Assembly (NCBI GenBank): GCA_002311335.1
Contig: DBZX01000091.1
Location: 1 to 24,986, forward strand
Direction: 5' to 3'
Origin: a bacterium UBP10_UBA1149
Lineage (GTDB): Bacteria > Desulfobacterota > Binatia > UBA1149
DNA length: 24,986 nucleotides
The notes under the pieces were generated by a model. The model made no database searches and was not told where the DNA came from. It saw nothing but the letters and a program-made list of their open reading frames with translations. Position numbers and translations under genes: made by a program. This document shows, piece by piece, positions 1 through 8,522 of the stretch; the first letter of the stretch is position 1; every line of letters starts with the position of its first letter.

Positions 1-81
1 AAGCGCCGCAAGAACTACCGCCGCCGCCAGGGGCACCGGCAGTACGAGACCACTGTAAGCATAACCGGGATATCCAACTGA
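1..81 (+). CDS. rplU: 50S ribosomal protein L21, C-terminal end (partial)
   Basis: Reading frame 1 is open from the first base and ends in TGA at 79-81, giving 26 residues that begin KRRKNYRRRQGHRQ and end ITGISN. The Lys/Arg-rich block followed by a short beta-strand tail matches the C-terminus of ribosomal protein L21, which binds 23S rRNA in the large subunit. The next gene is rpmA (L27), and rplU-rpmA-obgE is a widely conserved order, which supports the call. The start lies outside the window. The 64 bases between this stop and rpmA are AT-richer than their surroundings but I see no clear promoter or terminator in them. Confidence 0.9.
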   Translation, partial: KRRKNYRRRQGHRQYETTVSITGISN

Positions 82-145
82 CGATCACCCGTCAACGATT
101 TCCTACAGAAACAATTTTTTACGGATACAAGAGCGGACATTCGAT

Positions 146-400
146 ATGGCTCATAAGAAAGGACAGGGAAGTACCCGTAACGGCCGCGACACTCGAGGCC
201 AGCGCCGCGGGGTCAAGATTTTTGGTGGCCAGGCCGTCACGGCCGGCAACATCCTTGTGCGCCAGCTCGGCACCCGCATCCACCCCGGCAAGGGCGTGGG
301 CATGGGCCGGGACTACACGCTGTTCGCCCTGCTCGACGGCGTCGTGCGCTACGAGCGACTCGGTCGCGACAGAAAAAAAGTCAGCGTATATCCCGCCTGA
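146..400 (+). CDS. rpmA: 50S ribosomal protein L27
   Basis: The 84-residue product begins MAHKKGQGSTRNGRD and contains the family core GQRRGVKIFGGQ and GNILVRQLGTRIHPG. L27 sits near the peptidyl transferase centre, and its flexible N-terminus reaches toward the tRNA ends. The protein starts directly with MAHKKG, so it has no cleavable N-terminal extension of the kind found in Firmicutes. Upstream, GAGCGGA is only a modest ribosome binding site. The gene sits between rplU and obgE, the usual arrangement, and obgE starts 9 bases after its stop. Confidence 0.97.
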   Translation: MAHKKGQGSTRNGRDTRGQRRGVKIFGGQAVTAGNILVRQLGTRIHPGKGVGMGRDYTLFALLDGVVRYERLGRDRKKVSVYPA

Positions 401-409
401 GGGCGTGAC

Positions 410-1447
410 GTGAAGTTCATCGACGAAGCCCGTATCCGCGTTTTCGGCGGAGACGGGGGCAACGGAGCCTGCGCCTTCCTGAGGGAAAAGTACCGGCCCA
501 TGGGCGGGCCCTCGGGTGGCGACGGCGGCAGGGGCGGCTGCGTATGGGCCGTGGCCAGCAGCCACATGACCACCCTGCAGGATTACCGCTTCAAGCGCGA
601 GATCAAGGCCGACCGTGGCGGCGACGGCCAGGGCAAGGGCAAGCACGGCCGGGCCGCCGGCGACATCGAGCTGCCGCTGCCCTTGGGCTCAATCATACGC
701 GACCTCGACAGCGGTCAGGTGGTCGGGGATCTCGTTGCCGACGGCCAGCGCGTGCTGCTGGCCGGTGGTGGTGACGGCGGACGCGGCAACGCGCGCTTTG
801 CTACGCCCACCAACCAGGCCCCGCGTCGGGCCGACCACGGCGGCCAGGGCGAGCAGCACTCGCTGGAATTCGAACTGCGCCTGTTGGCCGACGCCGGCAT
901 CATCGGCTTGCCCAACGCTGGCAAATCGAGCCTGCTCTCGCGCCTCAGCGCGGCCCGACCGAGAATTGCCGACTACCCCTTTACAACCCTGGTGCCCACG
1001 CTGGGGGTGGTGGCGGTGGCCGAGGAGGCCTCGTTCGTGATGGCCGACATACCGGGCCTCATAGAAGGCGCCCACCAGGGCCACGGCCTGGGTACGCAGT
1101 TTCTCAGGCACGTGGACCGGGCCGCCCTGCTGGTGCACATGGTCGACGCTTCGGGCCGCGACGCCGAGCAGGTCATGGTCGATTTCGACACCGTGAACGG
1201 CGAGTTAAGGGGCTTTGCCGAACGACTCGCAAACAGACCACAGGTGGTCGTCGTAAATAAGACCGATCTGCCCGATGCGGCTGAATTGCTGCCCGCCTTG
1301 CGACGTCTGTTCGCAGAGCGCAACATCGCTTTTGAGGCCATATCGGCTGCCACCGGAGAGGGCTGTGCGCGGCTTGCTGCTGTAATATGGGAACAGGTTC
1401 GGCAGCAGCGCGGCGACAACGCCGAGCGACAGGCCATGCACGACTGA
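410..1447 (+). CDS. obgE: Obg family GTPase (ObgE/CgtA)
   Basis: This 345-residue protein is a ribosome-associated GTPase of late 50S assembly and stress control. Residues 1-157 form the glycine-rich Obg fold (GGDGGNGACAF, GGPSGGDGGRGG, GGGDGGRGN). The G domain follows, with G1 GLPNAGKS at 166-173, G3 DIPG at 213-216, G4 NKTD at 283-286 and G5 SAATG at 312-316. There is no C-terminal OCT domain, and the protein ends about 30 residues after G5 in a charged tail, as in shorter Obg proteins. The ATG at 410 gives the expected N-terminus MKFIDEARI. It lies between rpmA and proB in a housekeeping cluster on the same strand. Nothing in the motifs looks damaged. Confidence 0.97.
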   Translation: MKFIDEARIRVFGGDGGNGACAFLREKYRPMGGPSGGDGGRGGCVWAVASSHMTTLQDYRFKREIKADRGGDGQGKGKHGRAAGDIELPLPLGSIIRDLDSGQVVGDLVADGQRVLLAGGGDGGRGNARFATPTNQAPRRADHGGQGEQHSLEFELRLLADAGIIGLPNAGKSSLLSRLSAARPRIADYPFTTLVPTLGVVAVAEEASFVMADIPGLIEGAHQGHGLGTQFLRHVDRAALLVHMVDASGRDAEQVMVDFDTVNGELRGFAERLANRPQVVVVNKTDLPDAAELLPALRRLFAERNIAFEAISAATGEGCARLAAVIWEQVRQQRGDNAERQAMHD

Positions 1448-1482
1448 AACGAAGCCGACAAAAACTGCTGACAAAAGAAAAC

Positions 1483-2667
1483 ATGTCCCAGCTCAAGCAC
1501 AAGCCAGCAATACTCGCGTCTGTAAGGCGGGTTGTCGTAAAGCTGGGCAGCAGCGTGGTGACTACGGCTTCGAGCATCAACGGCGAGCGCGTAGCCGCCA
1601 TCGCCGCCGAAATCGCACGCATGGTCGACCACGGCTACCAGGTTGTGCTGGTCAGCTCCGGGGCCCGGGCGGCAGGACTGTCGCGACTGGGCATGAGCGC
1701 CATGCCCGTGGCCATACCCGAACAGCAGGCAGCGGCAGCCGTCGGACAGATCAGCCTCATGTCCCACTACGAGCGTTGTTTTTCAGACTGCGGACACCAC
1801 GTGGGCCAGGTACTGCTGAGCGTGGGCGACCTGCACGACCGCAGCCGTTACCTGAACGCCCGCCACACCATGGAGCACCTGCTGGCGCACGGCATCATCC
1901 CGGTCGTGAACGAGAACGACTCGGTAGCGGTCGAAGAGCTCAAGTTCGGCGACAACGACCACCTGTCGGCCCTGGTCGCGGGCCTTGTGAGCGCCGAGCT
2001 GCTGGTGATACTCACCGACGTGGACGGCGTATACGACGGGCCTCCCACGCTTGCCTCGTCGAGCGTGGTGGACCTGATAGAAAATATCGACCAATACGTG
2101 CTCGAATTCGATGGCTCAGCGGGCGCGAGGAAACTCCCCTCGGGAGAGCTGGGCACCGGCGGCATGGCGAGTAAGCTGCGCGCTGCGGCCAGCGCCGCCC
2201 ACCGCGGCATAACCACCGTAATAGCCGACGGCACGAGCGAGGGCAGCCTCACGCGAGCGCTGCAGGCCGACAGCTGCGCGGGCACACTGGTGCTGGCCTC
2301 GGCCTCGCCCATCTCGCACCGCAAGCACTGGATAGCCTACGGCATGGCCACCGCGGGAACCCTGCAGGTGGACAAGGGCGCCTTGGCTGCCCTGTCTGAG
2401 CGCGGTGGCAGCCTGCTCCCTTCGGGCGTGACCGCGGTTGCGGGATCGTTCGCCGCCGGCGACTGCGTGACCTGCCTCGGGCCCGACGGCAAGGAGTTCG
2501 CGCGCGGGCTGGTGGCCTACGATTCGAACGACTGCGCGCGCATAAAGGGCAGCCAAAGCAGCAGCATCGAGGCCAGTCTCGGTTATCACTCCGGCGACGA
2601 GCTGATACACAGGGACAACCTGGTACTGCTCGAGGAGCTGGCCCAGGAAGACCAGCCCGGTGACTGA
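1483..2667 (+). CDS. proB: Glutamate 5-kinase
   Basis: ProB phosphorylates glutamate, the first step of proline synthesis. The 394-residue protein has the amino-acid-kinase domain first (VVVKLGSS near residue 20, VSSGA, NENDSVAVEELKFGDND, LTDVDGVY, GTGGMASKL). A C-terminal PUA domain of about 80 residues follows, introduced by RKHWIAYG. I chose the ATG at 1483, giving MSQLKHKPAIL. An upstream in-frame ATG at 1387 would overlap obgE and add 32 residues with no family similarity. AAAAGAAA just before 1483 is a weak ribosome binding site. The stop overlaps the start of proA by 8 bases, so the two are probably translationally coupled. Confidence 0.96.
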   Translation: MSQLKHKPAILASVRRVVVKLGSSVVTTASSINGERVAAIAAEIARMVDHGYQVVLVSSGARAAGLSRLGMSAMPVAIPEQQAAAAVGQISLMSHYERCFSDCGHHVGQVLLSVGDLHDRSRYLNARHTMEHLLAHGIIPVVNENDSVAVEELKFGDNDHLSALVAGLVSAELLVILTDVDGVYDGPPTLASSSVVDLIENIDQYVLEFDGSAGARKLPSGELGTGGMASKLRAAASAAHRGITTVIADGTSEGSLTRALQADSCAGTLVLASASPISHRKHWIAYGMATAGTLQVDKGALAALSERGGSLLPSGVTAVAGSFAAGDCVTCLGPDGKEFARGLVAYDSNDCARIKGSQSSSIEASLGYHSGDELIHRDNLVLLEELAQEDQPGD

Positions 2668-3937
2668 AGATATGCAGGAAAGCGACACGAAGGCTTACGT
2701 TGACGAGCTCTGCCGGCAGGCGCGCAGCGCGTCGCGGCAACTGGCAGCGCTGACCAACGAGCAACGCAGCGCGGCCTTGCGCGAGATCGCCTCGCGGCTG
2801 GTCGAAGCCGAATCTCTGCTCTGTCAGCGCAACGCGCTCGACCTCGAAGCCGGACGCGAAGCCGGCCTCAGCTCGGCCCTGCTCGACCGCCTCTCGCTGA
2901 ACCCCGAACGCGTGCAGAGCATGGCCGAGGGCCTGCTCACCGTGGCCGATCTCGACGATCCCCTGGCGGGCGCGATCGACCGCTGGCGCGTACCGTCCGG
3001 ACTCGACATTGAGCAGCGCCGCATACCCATAGGCGTGATTGGCATGATCTACGAGTCGCGCCCCAACGTTACGGCCGACGTGACCGCGCTGTGCGTCAAG
3101 TCGGGCAACGCGGTCATACTCAAGGGCGGCAAGGAGGCCATACACTCCAACAGCGCCATCGCCGAAGTGGTTACGGCCGGCCTGCACGCTGCCGGTGTGC
3201 CCGAGACCGCCGTGCAGCTGGTGCAACGCACCGACAGGGAAACCACCAACGAGCTGCTCACCCGCGACGACTCGATAGACCTGCTCATACCGCGCGGCGG
3301 CCCCGGCCTGGTGCGGGCCGTGGCCGAGCGCTCGAGCATTCCCATCATCAAGCACTACGAGGGAGTGTGCAGCGTGTACGTCGACGAATCGGCCGACCTC
3401 GCGTCGGCAGCCGACATCGTAATGAACGCCAAGGTGCAGCGGCCCGGCGTGTGCAACGCGATAGAAAACCTGCTCGTGCACGCCGAGGTGGCCGACCGCC
3501 TGCTGGCCGACCTGACCCCGCGCCTGCAAGAGGCGGGCGTGGAATTACGCGCCTGCCCGCGGGCCATCAAGCTCATAGCCGGCGCTACGGCCGCCAGCGA
3601 AGACGACTGGTCTACCGAGTACCTCGACCTCGTGCTGGCCGTAAAGATCATCGACTCGCTCGACGAGGCCATAGAATTTATCAACAGCGAGGGATCGGGC
3701 CACTCCGATTCGATTATCAGCAGCAACAACGACAACGCCGAGCGCTTTCTTTCGCTGGTGGACTCGGCCGTGGTGTACTCAAACGCTTCCACACGCTTTA
3801 CCGACGGCTTTGCCTTTGGCTTCGGTGCCGAGATCGGTATTTCAACCAACCGCATCCACGCGCGTGGGCCGATGGCTCTGCGCGAGTTGACGACCTACAA
3901 GTACGTGGTGCGCGGCCAGGGACAGGTCAGGGACTGA
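2660..3937 (+). CDS. proA: Glutamate-5-semialdehyde dehydrogenase (gamma-glutamyl phosphate reductase)
   Basis: ProA reduces gamma-glutamyl phosphate with NADPH to the semialdehyde, which cyclises toward proline. The 425-residue protein is full length. Typical segments are IGVIGMIYESRPNVT, NAVILKGGKEA, IPRGG, and the catalytic cysteine region QRPGVCNAIE. The C-terminus has FGFGAEIGISTNRIHARGP. I chose the GTG at 2660 because AGGAAG at 2645-2650 lies 9 bases upstream; an ATG four codons later (2672) has no comparable site. It overlaps proB by 8 bases, and nadD starts 4 bases after its stop. proB-proA adjacency is the normal arrangement. Confidence 0.96.
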   Translation: MTEDMQESDTKAYVDELCRQARSASRQLAALTNEQRSAALREIASRLVEAESLLCQRNALDLEAGREAGLSSALLDRLSLNPERVQSMAEGLLTVADLDDPLAGAIDRWRVPSGLDIEQRRIPIGVIGMIYESRPNVTADVTALCVKSGNAVILKGGKEAIHSNSAIAEVVTAGLHAAGVPETAVQLVQRTDRETTNELLTRDDSIDLLIPRGGPGLVRAVAERSSIPIIKHYEGVCSVYVDESADLASAADIVMNAKVQRPGVCNAIENLLVHAEVADRLLADLTPRLQEAGVELRACPRAIKLIAGATAASEDDWSTEYLDLVLAVKIIDSLDEAIEFINSEGSGHSDSIISSNNDNAERFLSLVDSAVVYSNASTRFTDGFAFGFGAEIGISTNRIHARGPMALRELTTYKYVVRGQGQVRD

Positions 3938-3941
3938 GCCC

Positions 3942-4589
3942 TTGCCGCGACTGGGTATACTGGGTGGCACCTTCGACCCGGTGCACCTCGGCCACCTCAG
4001 GGCGGCCGGTCACACGGCCCGCGCGCTGGGCCTGGACAGGGTGTTGCTGGTGCCCGCGCCGCGCCCCCCGCACAAACCCGCAGACCAGCCGGCCGATGCC
4101 CGCCACAGGCTGGCGATGGTCAGCCTGGCCACGGCCGATCACGAGGGTCTTGAGGCCTGCGACATCGAGTACCAACGGCAGGGGCCTTCTTACACCGTCG
4201 ATACCCTGTCCGCACTGGCCGAGCGTGAGCCCGACAGCGAGCTGTACCTGCTCGTGGGCATAGACGCCTGGCTGGAGGTCGACACCTGGCACGAGCCGCA
4301 GCGCATACTCGGGCTGGCCAACGTGGTGGTGCTGTCGCGTCCCGGCCAGCCCCCACTTGCACAGCCACCGCCGCTGCCCTTTGCCGACAGCAGCGACGCT
4401 TGTTATGATTCGGAAATCGGTTGTTACCGGCACAGCAGCGGCCATCTTGTCATGACCCACCTGTTAGACGGCATCGACGTATCGTCGTCGCGCGTGCGCG
4501 AGTGCGTGCGCGGGCGGTTGGCCGTCGAAGACCTCGTGGGCCCAGCGGTGGCGGCCTACATCAAGGAACACGGTCTGTACAGAACATGA
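3942..4589 (+). CDS. nadD: Nicotinate-nucleotide adenylyltransferase
   Basis: NadD joins nicotinate mononucleotide and ATP to make deamido-NAD in NAD synthesis. The 215-residue protein starts with the nucleotidyltransferase signature GGTFDPVHLGH, followed by the substrate-binding PAPRPPHKP. It has YTVDTL and LLVGIDAWLEVDTWHE in the middle, and SSSRVRECV near the end (the family's ISSTxIR motif). The start is TTG at 3942; no ATG or GTG lies before the signature motif, and AGGGA of the proA tail is suitably placed. Its stop overlaps the rsfS start as ATGA. nadD-rsfS pairing is common in bacteria. Confidence 0.95.
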   Translation: MPRLGILGGTFDPVHLGHLRAAGHTARALGLDRVLLVPAPRPPHKPADQPADARHRLAMVSLATADHEGLEACDIEYQRQGPSYTVDTLSALAEREPDSELYLLVGIDAWLEVDTWHEPQRILGLANVVVLSRPGQPPLAQPPPLPFADSSDACYDSEIGCYRHSSGHLVMTHLLDGIDVSSSRVRECVRGRLAVEDLVGPAVAAYIKEHGLYRT

Positions 4590-5053
4590 AAAAGGAAATT
4601 TCCCCCTCCCCCTCAAACGAAAACCCTCCCTCCGCTGGCCGTGATCCGGGCGCTGCTGATTCGGACGATGAGCTGGTGACGGCAATTGCGGCCGCAGCCG
4701 AAGAGCGCAACGGCACCGACATCGTCGTGATCGACATGGCCACCGACAGCTCAGTTGCCGACTACTTCGTCATATGCACGGCGCGCTCGACCATACAGGT
4801 GCGGGCCATCTGCGATCACGCAGAAGACGAGGCCACGCTAGTGGGCCGCGAGCCCATATCTCGCGAGGGACTGGAGTTCGCGCACTGGGCGCTGGTGGAC
4901 TACGGCGACGTGGTGCTGCACGTGTTCCTCGAAGACACCCGAGCCATCTACGACCTTGAGCGGCTGTGGCACCGGGCTCCCCGCCGCGACTGGAACGCGG
5001 TGCCGGCCCGCAACCAGCAGCAATCAGCGGGGCAGCAATCAGCCGGGGCATAA
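4586..5053 (+). CDS. rsfS: Ribosome silencing factor RsfS (Iojap/DUF143)
   Basis: RsfS binds L14 and blocks joining of ribosomal subunits under nutrient limitation. The 155-residue protein has the family core from about residue 30: DIVVIDMATDSSVADYFVICTA, GREPISREG, WALVDYGDVVLHVF, and YDLERLWHRAP. I chose the ATG at 4586, which overlaps the nadD stop by four bases (ATGA). A longer in-frame reading begins at 4421 but would lie inside nadD and add unrelated sequence. The first 28 residues are polar and rich in Pro/Ser/Asp, and the last 25 are a Gln/Ala-rich tail; both are outside the conserved domain and may be disordered. Confidence 0.94.
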   Translation: MKKEISPSPSNENPPSAGRDPGAADSDDELVTAIAAAAEERNGTDIVVIDMATDSSVADYFVICTARSTIQVRAICDHAEDEATLVGREPISREGLEFAHWALVDYGDVVLHVFLEDTRAIYDLERLWHRAPRRDWNAVPARNQQQSAGQQSAGA

Positions 5054-5059
5054 ATACCG

Positions 5060-6340
5060 ATGTTTCGACGCACACTGTTATTCGTAGTCCTGCTGCTCAT
5101 GGCCGGTGCCATCGCCGCCCTGCTGCACCTGAACCCCGACAAGGCCAGGTTCTCGCTGGGCACCGAGTGGGCCGTGGAGCTGCCCGTGGGAGTGCTGGTG
5201 CTGCTGTCGCTTTGCGCTGGCGCGCTGGCCATCTTCGTGCTCGCACTGATACACGAGGGCCGCAATGCGCTTCGCGCATGGCGGGTCAACCGCGAGGTGA
5301 GAGCTGCTGCCTGGAGCCTGTCGGCCCGCAGCGAGGCCCGCTCGCTGGCGCTGTCGGGCGACTACGCACGAGCCCGGGCGTTGTTTACCAAGGCGGCTAA
5401 GAAACACGAACCCGACCCCGGACAGGTGGTCGACATGGCCGACACCTGGTTCGAAGAAGGTCGCCCCGACCAGGCCCGCAAGCTTCTCGAAGACGGCCTG
5501 AAGGACCTCGGCAACGACCCCCTGCTGCTCTTTTCCTACGCCCGCGCGTGCTCGCTGCTGGACGATCACACCACCGCCGTGTCGGCGCTCGGTCGCGCGC
5601 GTGCGAGCTACCCCGACAGTCCGAGAGTGCTGGAGATGCTGCGCGACGAACTCTTCGCGGCGGCCGATTGGGACGCCGCAGAACAGGTGCAGCAGCGACT
5701 GGTGCGCATACGGCCCGACGACGACGACGAGCGCAACCGGCTGCTGGGCGCGCGTTTTGAAAAAGCCATGCAGAGCCAAGGCGAGCTACGCGAGGCCCTG
5801 CTCAGGAGCATCACCGACAGCGACCCCGACTTTTCGGCCGCCCTGCTCGAGCGAGCGCGCGCGCTCGCGACCTCGGACCATCAGCGCCAGGCCACCCGTC
5901 TGCTCGAAAAAGCCGTGCTTAGAAAACCAACGGCCATACTGCTGCGCGAGCTCGAACTGCTGGCCGACGGCGACCAGGCCGGTCGCATGCCTAAACTCTA
6001 CGGCAAGCTCCTGGCCCGTTACCCCGACGAGCAATCGCTGGCGCTACTGGCGGCGCGCTACTACGCGGGGCACTCGCAAGCGGATACCGCCCGCGAGCTG
6101 CTCGAAAAAACCGCCGTCGACAACGACACAGTAAAAACGCTATGGCTGCAGATCGAGACCGGTAGCTCGGCGTCGGGCAACGCGGTATCGAGCGACGCCG
6201 GCAGCAATGGCAACGCGGCGATTGCGGACGGCCCCGGACCGGTATTCGCCTGCTCGGCCTGCTCGGCGGGCAGTAGTGAATGGACACCGCGTTGCAGCTG
6301 CTGCGGCCGCTGGAGCAGCCTCGACACGGCTGCCACCTGA
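5060..6340 (+). CDS. lapB: LapA-LapB-like fusion: two-helix membrane anchor, TPR array and C-terminal rubredoxin-type metal site
   Basis: The 426-residue protein has two N-terminal membrane helices (about 5-22 and 41-64) separated by a short NPDKARFSLGTEWAVELP segment. That arrangement is typical of the LapA/DUF1049 domain. Residues about 85-360 are helical TPR-like repeats. A Ser/Gly/Ala linker (about 368-395) leads to a zinc-ribbon of rubredoxin type with C398, C401, C412 and C415 and a following Trp. In E. coli, LapA and LapB (YciM) are separate neighbouring inner-membrane proteins. LapB has TPRs plus a rubredoxin domain and, with FtsH, controls LpxC and so LPS synthesis. Here both parts are in one chain. 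The gene follows rsfS by 6 bases. The LapB role is inferred from architecture; TPR sequence alone would not settle it. Confidence 0.8.
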   Translation: MFRRTLLFVVLLLMAGAIAALLHLNPDKARFSLGTEWAVELPVGVLVLLSLCAGALAIFVLALIHEGRNALRAWRVNREVRAAAWSLSARSEARSLALSGDYARARALFTKAAKKHEPDPGQVVDMADTWFEEGRPDQARKLLEDGLKDLGNDPLLLFSYARACSLLDDHTTAVSALGRARASYPDSPRVLEMLRDELFAAADWDAAEQVQQRLVRIRPDDDDERNRLLGARFEKAMQSQGELREALLRSITDSDPDFSAALLERARALATSDHQRQATRLLEKAVLRKPTAILLRELELLADGDQAGRMPKLYGKLLARYPDEQSLALLAARYYAGHSQADTARELLEKTAVDNDTVKTLWLQIETGSSASGNAVSSDAGSNGNAAIADGPGPVFACSACSAGSSEWTPRCSCCGRWSSLDTAAT

Positions 6341-6363
6341 AAGACACCGCCCAGCTGTCTCTG

Positions 6364-7485
6364 TTACAGTTCGGCCGCAACCATGGCCAGGTCGGACAGC
6401 TCGTGCAGGTCGTGGTCCATTTCGGGCACCCTGGCCACTCTCACCTCCCTGGGCAGCTGGGCCTCGAAGGCCTCCAGCCGCAGTTCCTGGCCCTGGCTTA
6501 CGCGCCAGGCGTCGTCCCACAGTTGTAGCAGCCAGTCGCGGGCGAGTTCACCCGAATCCATACCATCGAGCAATACTGCGGCCTCGGCGCGGGCCAGAGT
6601 GTCGGGTTGCCGCGGGCACACGGCCAGGCGGTTGCCCACCACCGCCCTCAGGGGAACACCCAGCTCCGCCATGCGCCGCTGCAGGTAGTCGCTCTCGTCG
6701 AGCACCCTGTCGTCGGGTCCGGCCACCAGCACGAAGGCCGTCTGCTCGCTTTCGAGCAGCGCGCTCACCTTGGCCCCGCGCTCAGCGACACCGTCAAACA
6801 AGGAATCCATGGCCACGAAGAACTCGGCTATCGAGGCCAGGGCCTGGGCCCCGGTAGCCTCCTCGAGCCGGTCAAGCACGTAGCCCAGGCTGCGCCGCGC
6901 GGTCTTCCACGCCACCCTTCCTGCCGCGACCGACGGCTTGACCAACCACCCCAGCAACGAACGATCAAGAAACTCGCGCAGGCGCCGGGGCGCGAGCAGA
7001 AAGTCCAGCGCGTGGGCCGTTGGCGGCGTGTCGAGCACGATGACGTCGTACTCCTCGGAGTCGACTATGCGCGCGAGTTCCTCAACGGCCATGTATTCGG
7101 CTGAACCGGCGAAGGACACCGACAGGTGGCCGTAGAACTCGTTAGCCAGTATGGCCTCCGCTATTTCGTCGGAGGCCGCGCTGCGGCGGATAAAGTCGTC
7201 CCAGGCGCCCTTCTGCTCGAGCATGCCCGCGCTGAGCGCACCGCTCACGCGACAGCCGGCCGCGGCCAGCGCCTCATCGCTCACCCGCTGTCCACCGCTG
7301 GCCAGTGTGTCCAGCCCCAGCGCCTGGGCAAGCCGACGGGCCGGGTCGATGGTGAGAACCATCGCGCGTTTGCCCTCGGCGGCAGCTCGCAACGCGAGGG
7401 CCGCGGCGATGGTGGTTTTGCCCCCCCCGCCGCTACCCACGCATACGATCACGCGGTGCTCTGAAAGCAGGCCGGCCACGCTCAT
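6364..7485 (-). CDS. ArsA/Get3-like ATPase, second subunit of a pair (variant P-loop)
   Basis: This 373-residue P-loop ATPase belongs to the SIMIBI class. Its Walker A is GSGGGGKTT near residues 17-25. The signature lysine of the deviant Walker A (KGGxGKT) is replaced by Ser, while the second lysine is kept. TIDPARRLAQALGL and the switch II segment VLDTPPTAHALDFLL mark it as ArsA/Get3-like. The upstream gene, overlapping by four bases, encodes a partner with the intact signature. Paired ArsA-like ATPases with one such variant P-loop are known in actinobacteria (Rv3679/Rv3680 type). No arsenic genes (arsB, arsC, arsR) are nearby, so arsenite export is unlikely. The substrate is unknown. It converges on the lapB-like gene with a 23-base gap. 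Confidence 0.85.
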   Translation of the reverse strand: MSVAGLLSEHRVIVCVGSGGGGKTTIAAALALRAAAEGKRAMVLTIDPARRLAQALGLDTLASGGQRVSDEALAAAGCRVSGALSAGMLEQKGAWDDFIRRSAASDEIAEAILANEFYGHLSVSFAGSAEYMAVEELARIVDSEEYDVIVLDTPPTAHALDFLLAPRRLREFLDRSLLGWLVKPSVAAGRVAWKTARRSLGYVLDRLEEATGAQALASIAEFFVAMDSLFDGVAERGAKVSALLESEQTAFVLVAGPDDRVLDESDYLQRRMAELGVPLRAVVGNRLAVCPRQPDTLARAEAAVLLDGMDSGELARDWLLQLWDDAWRVSQGQELRLEAFEAQLPREVRVARVPEMDHDLHELSDLAMVAAEL

Positions 7486-8453
7486 GGCGATACCGCCCCG
7501 CCTGCGTTGACACCCGGCTCTCCGGCCAGCACCCCGGCGAGCCGGCCGAGCTCGGCCGGCCCGAACTCTTCTACCACCAGCAAGGGCAGCCTCAGCACCC
7601 GGCGCCCGCTGTCGCGCTCTATGCGCTCAAGACCGCGCTCCTGTATCGCAAGCCAGGACAGCTCGCGTGCTGCCAGATCGGCCAGGACGGTAGCCAAACA
7701 ACCGTCCGGCCCGCTTGATGCAACCGTCGCCAACTCGCCGGACAAGCGCTCGGCCGCGGGCGGTGCGGCCTGCCTACAACGGTTGACGATGAGCCTGCCC
7801 AACTCCATGCCCAGTTCTTCGTCGAGCGCGACCAGCACCTCGCGGGCCTCGGACAAGGGCATCTGCTCGGGCAAGGCCACCACGTGCACGCGGCAGTAGT
7901 CGGGATCGCGCAGCATGTCGCCCACCCTGACGGCCTCCCTGTGTACCAGGCCCGAGGCAAAAGTGCGCGCAGCCACCTCGGGCATGCGCAGGTAGCGCAA
8001 GCTGTGGCCGGTGGCGCCGGCCTCGACTATGACGGTAGTCCAGGTCGGGCTGCCGTCGTCGTTGGTCTTCTGGCACTCGTACCAGACCTTGCCCACTGCC
8101 ATCAGTTCTCTCAGCCCCGGCGCGGCACCGACGAAGGCCTTGTAAAAACGGGTGGCCATCACGCCGCGCAGCAATCGCCGGACGGGCACCAGCAGGGCCA
8201 GGTATTCCGATAGCGCCGCCTCGCCATCCACCGAGGCCACGTAGACCTCGCCCGGCGGCGCGGCCTGACTTGTCTTTACCGGGTCGGACGAGGACTCAAC
8301 GCCCAGAGCCCGCGCCAGCCCGCCGCTGCCACCCAACTCAAGCGCCAGCACCCGTCCACCGCGCGCGGCTCTTTCCAAGGCCAGTGCCGCCGCGACAGTG
8401 GACTTGCCCACGCCACCCTTGCCAACCACTATCTGCAGCCTGGTATCAGCCAT
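7482..8453 (-). CDS. ArsA/Get3-like ATPase, first subunit of a pair (canonical P-loop)
   Basis: The 323-residue protein begins MADTRLQIVVGKGGVGKST, with the complete deviant Walker A KGGVGKST. The switch II region reads VIVEAGATGHSLRYLRMP, where most ArsA/Get3 proteins have D-A-P-T-G-H; the usual Asp-Pro is changed to Glu-Ala-Gly. I chose the ATG at 8453, preceded by GAGG. An upstream in-frame start at 8531 adds 26 residues without similarity and would run into the divergent lipoprotein gene. Its TGA overlaps the next gene's ATG, so the pair is co-translated and likely forms a heterodimer. Family members are soluble and couple ATP hydrolysis to membrane-protein or anion handling; which applies here cannot be told. 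Confidence 0.85.
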   Translation of the reverse strand: MADTRLQIVVGKGGVGKSTVAAALALERAARGGRVLALELGGSGGLARALGVESSSDPVKTSQAAPPGEVYVASVDGEAALSEYLALLVPVRRLLRGVMATRFYKAFVGAAPGLRELMAVGKVWYECQKTNDDGSPTWTTVIVEAGATGHSLRYLRMPEVAARTFASGLVHREAVRVGDMLRDPDYCRVHVVALPEQMPLSEAREVLVALDEELGMELGRLIVNRCRQAAPPAAERLSGELATVASSGPDGCLATVLADLAARELSWLAIQERGLERIERDSGRRVLRLPLLVVEEFGPAELGRLAGVLAGEPGVNAGGAVSP

Positions 8454-8522
8454 ATACCTCGCCCAGCCCTGTGAGCCGGCCCACTGTAGACCCTGCCGGC
8501 CCCAGCCGCTACATTGCGGGTT

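Noticed and set aside
2249..3529. Long minus-strand open frame opposite proB/proA
   Set aside because: It is antisense to two clearly conserved genes, has low-complexity Arg/Ala/Gly-rich sequence and no family motif. Long shadow frames are expected at this GC content.
6364..8453. Arsenite efflux (arsA) operon
   Set aside because: The two ATPases are ArsA-like, but no arsB, arsC, arsD or arsR gene is adjacent and the arsenite-binding cysteines are not evident.
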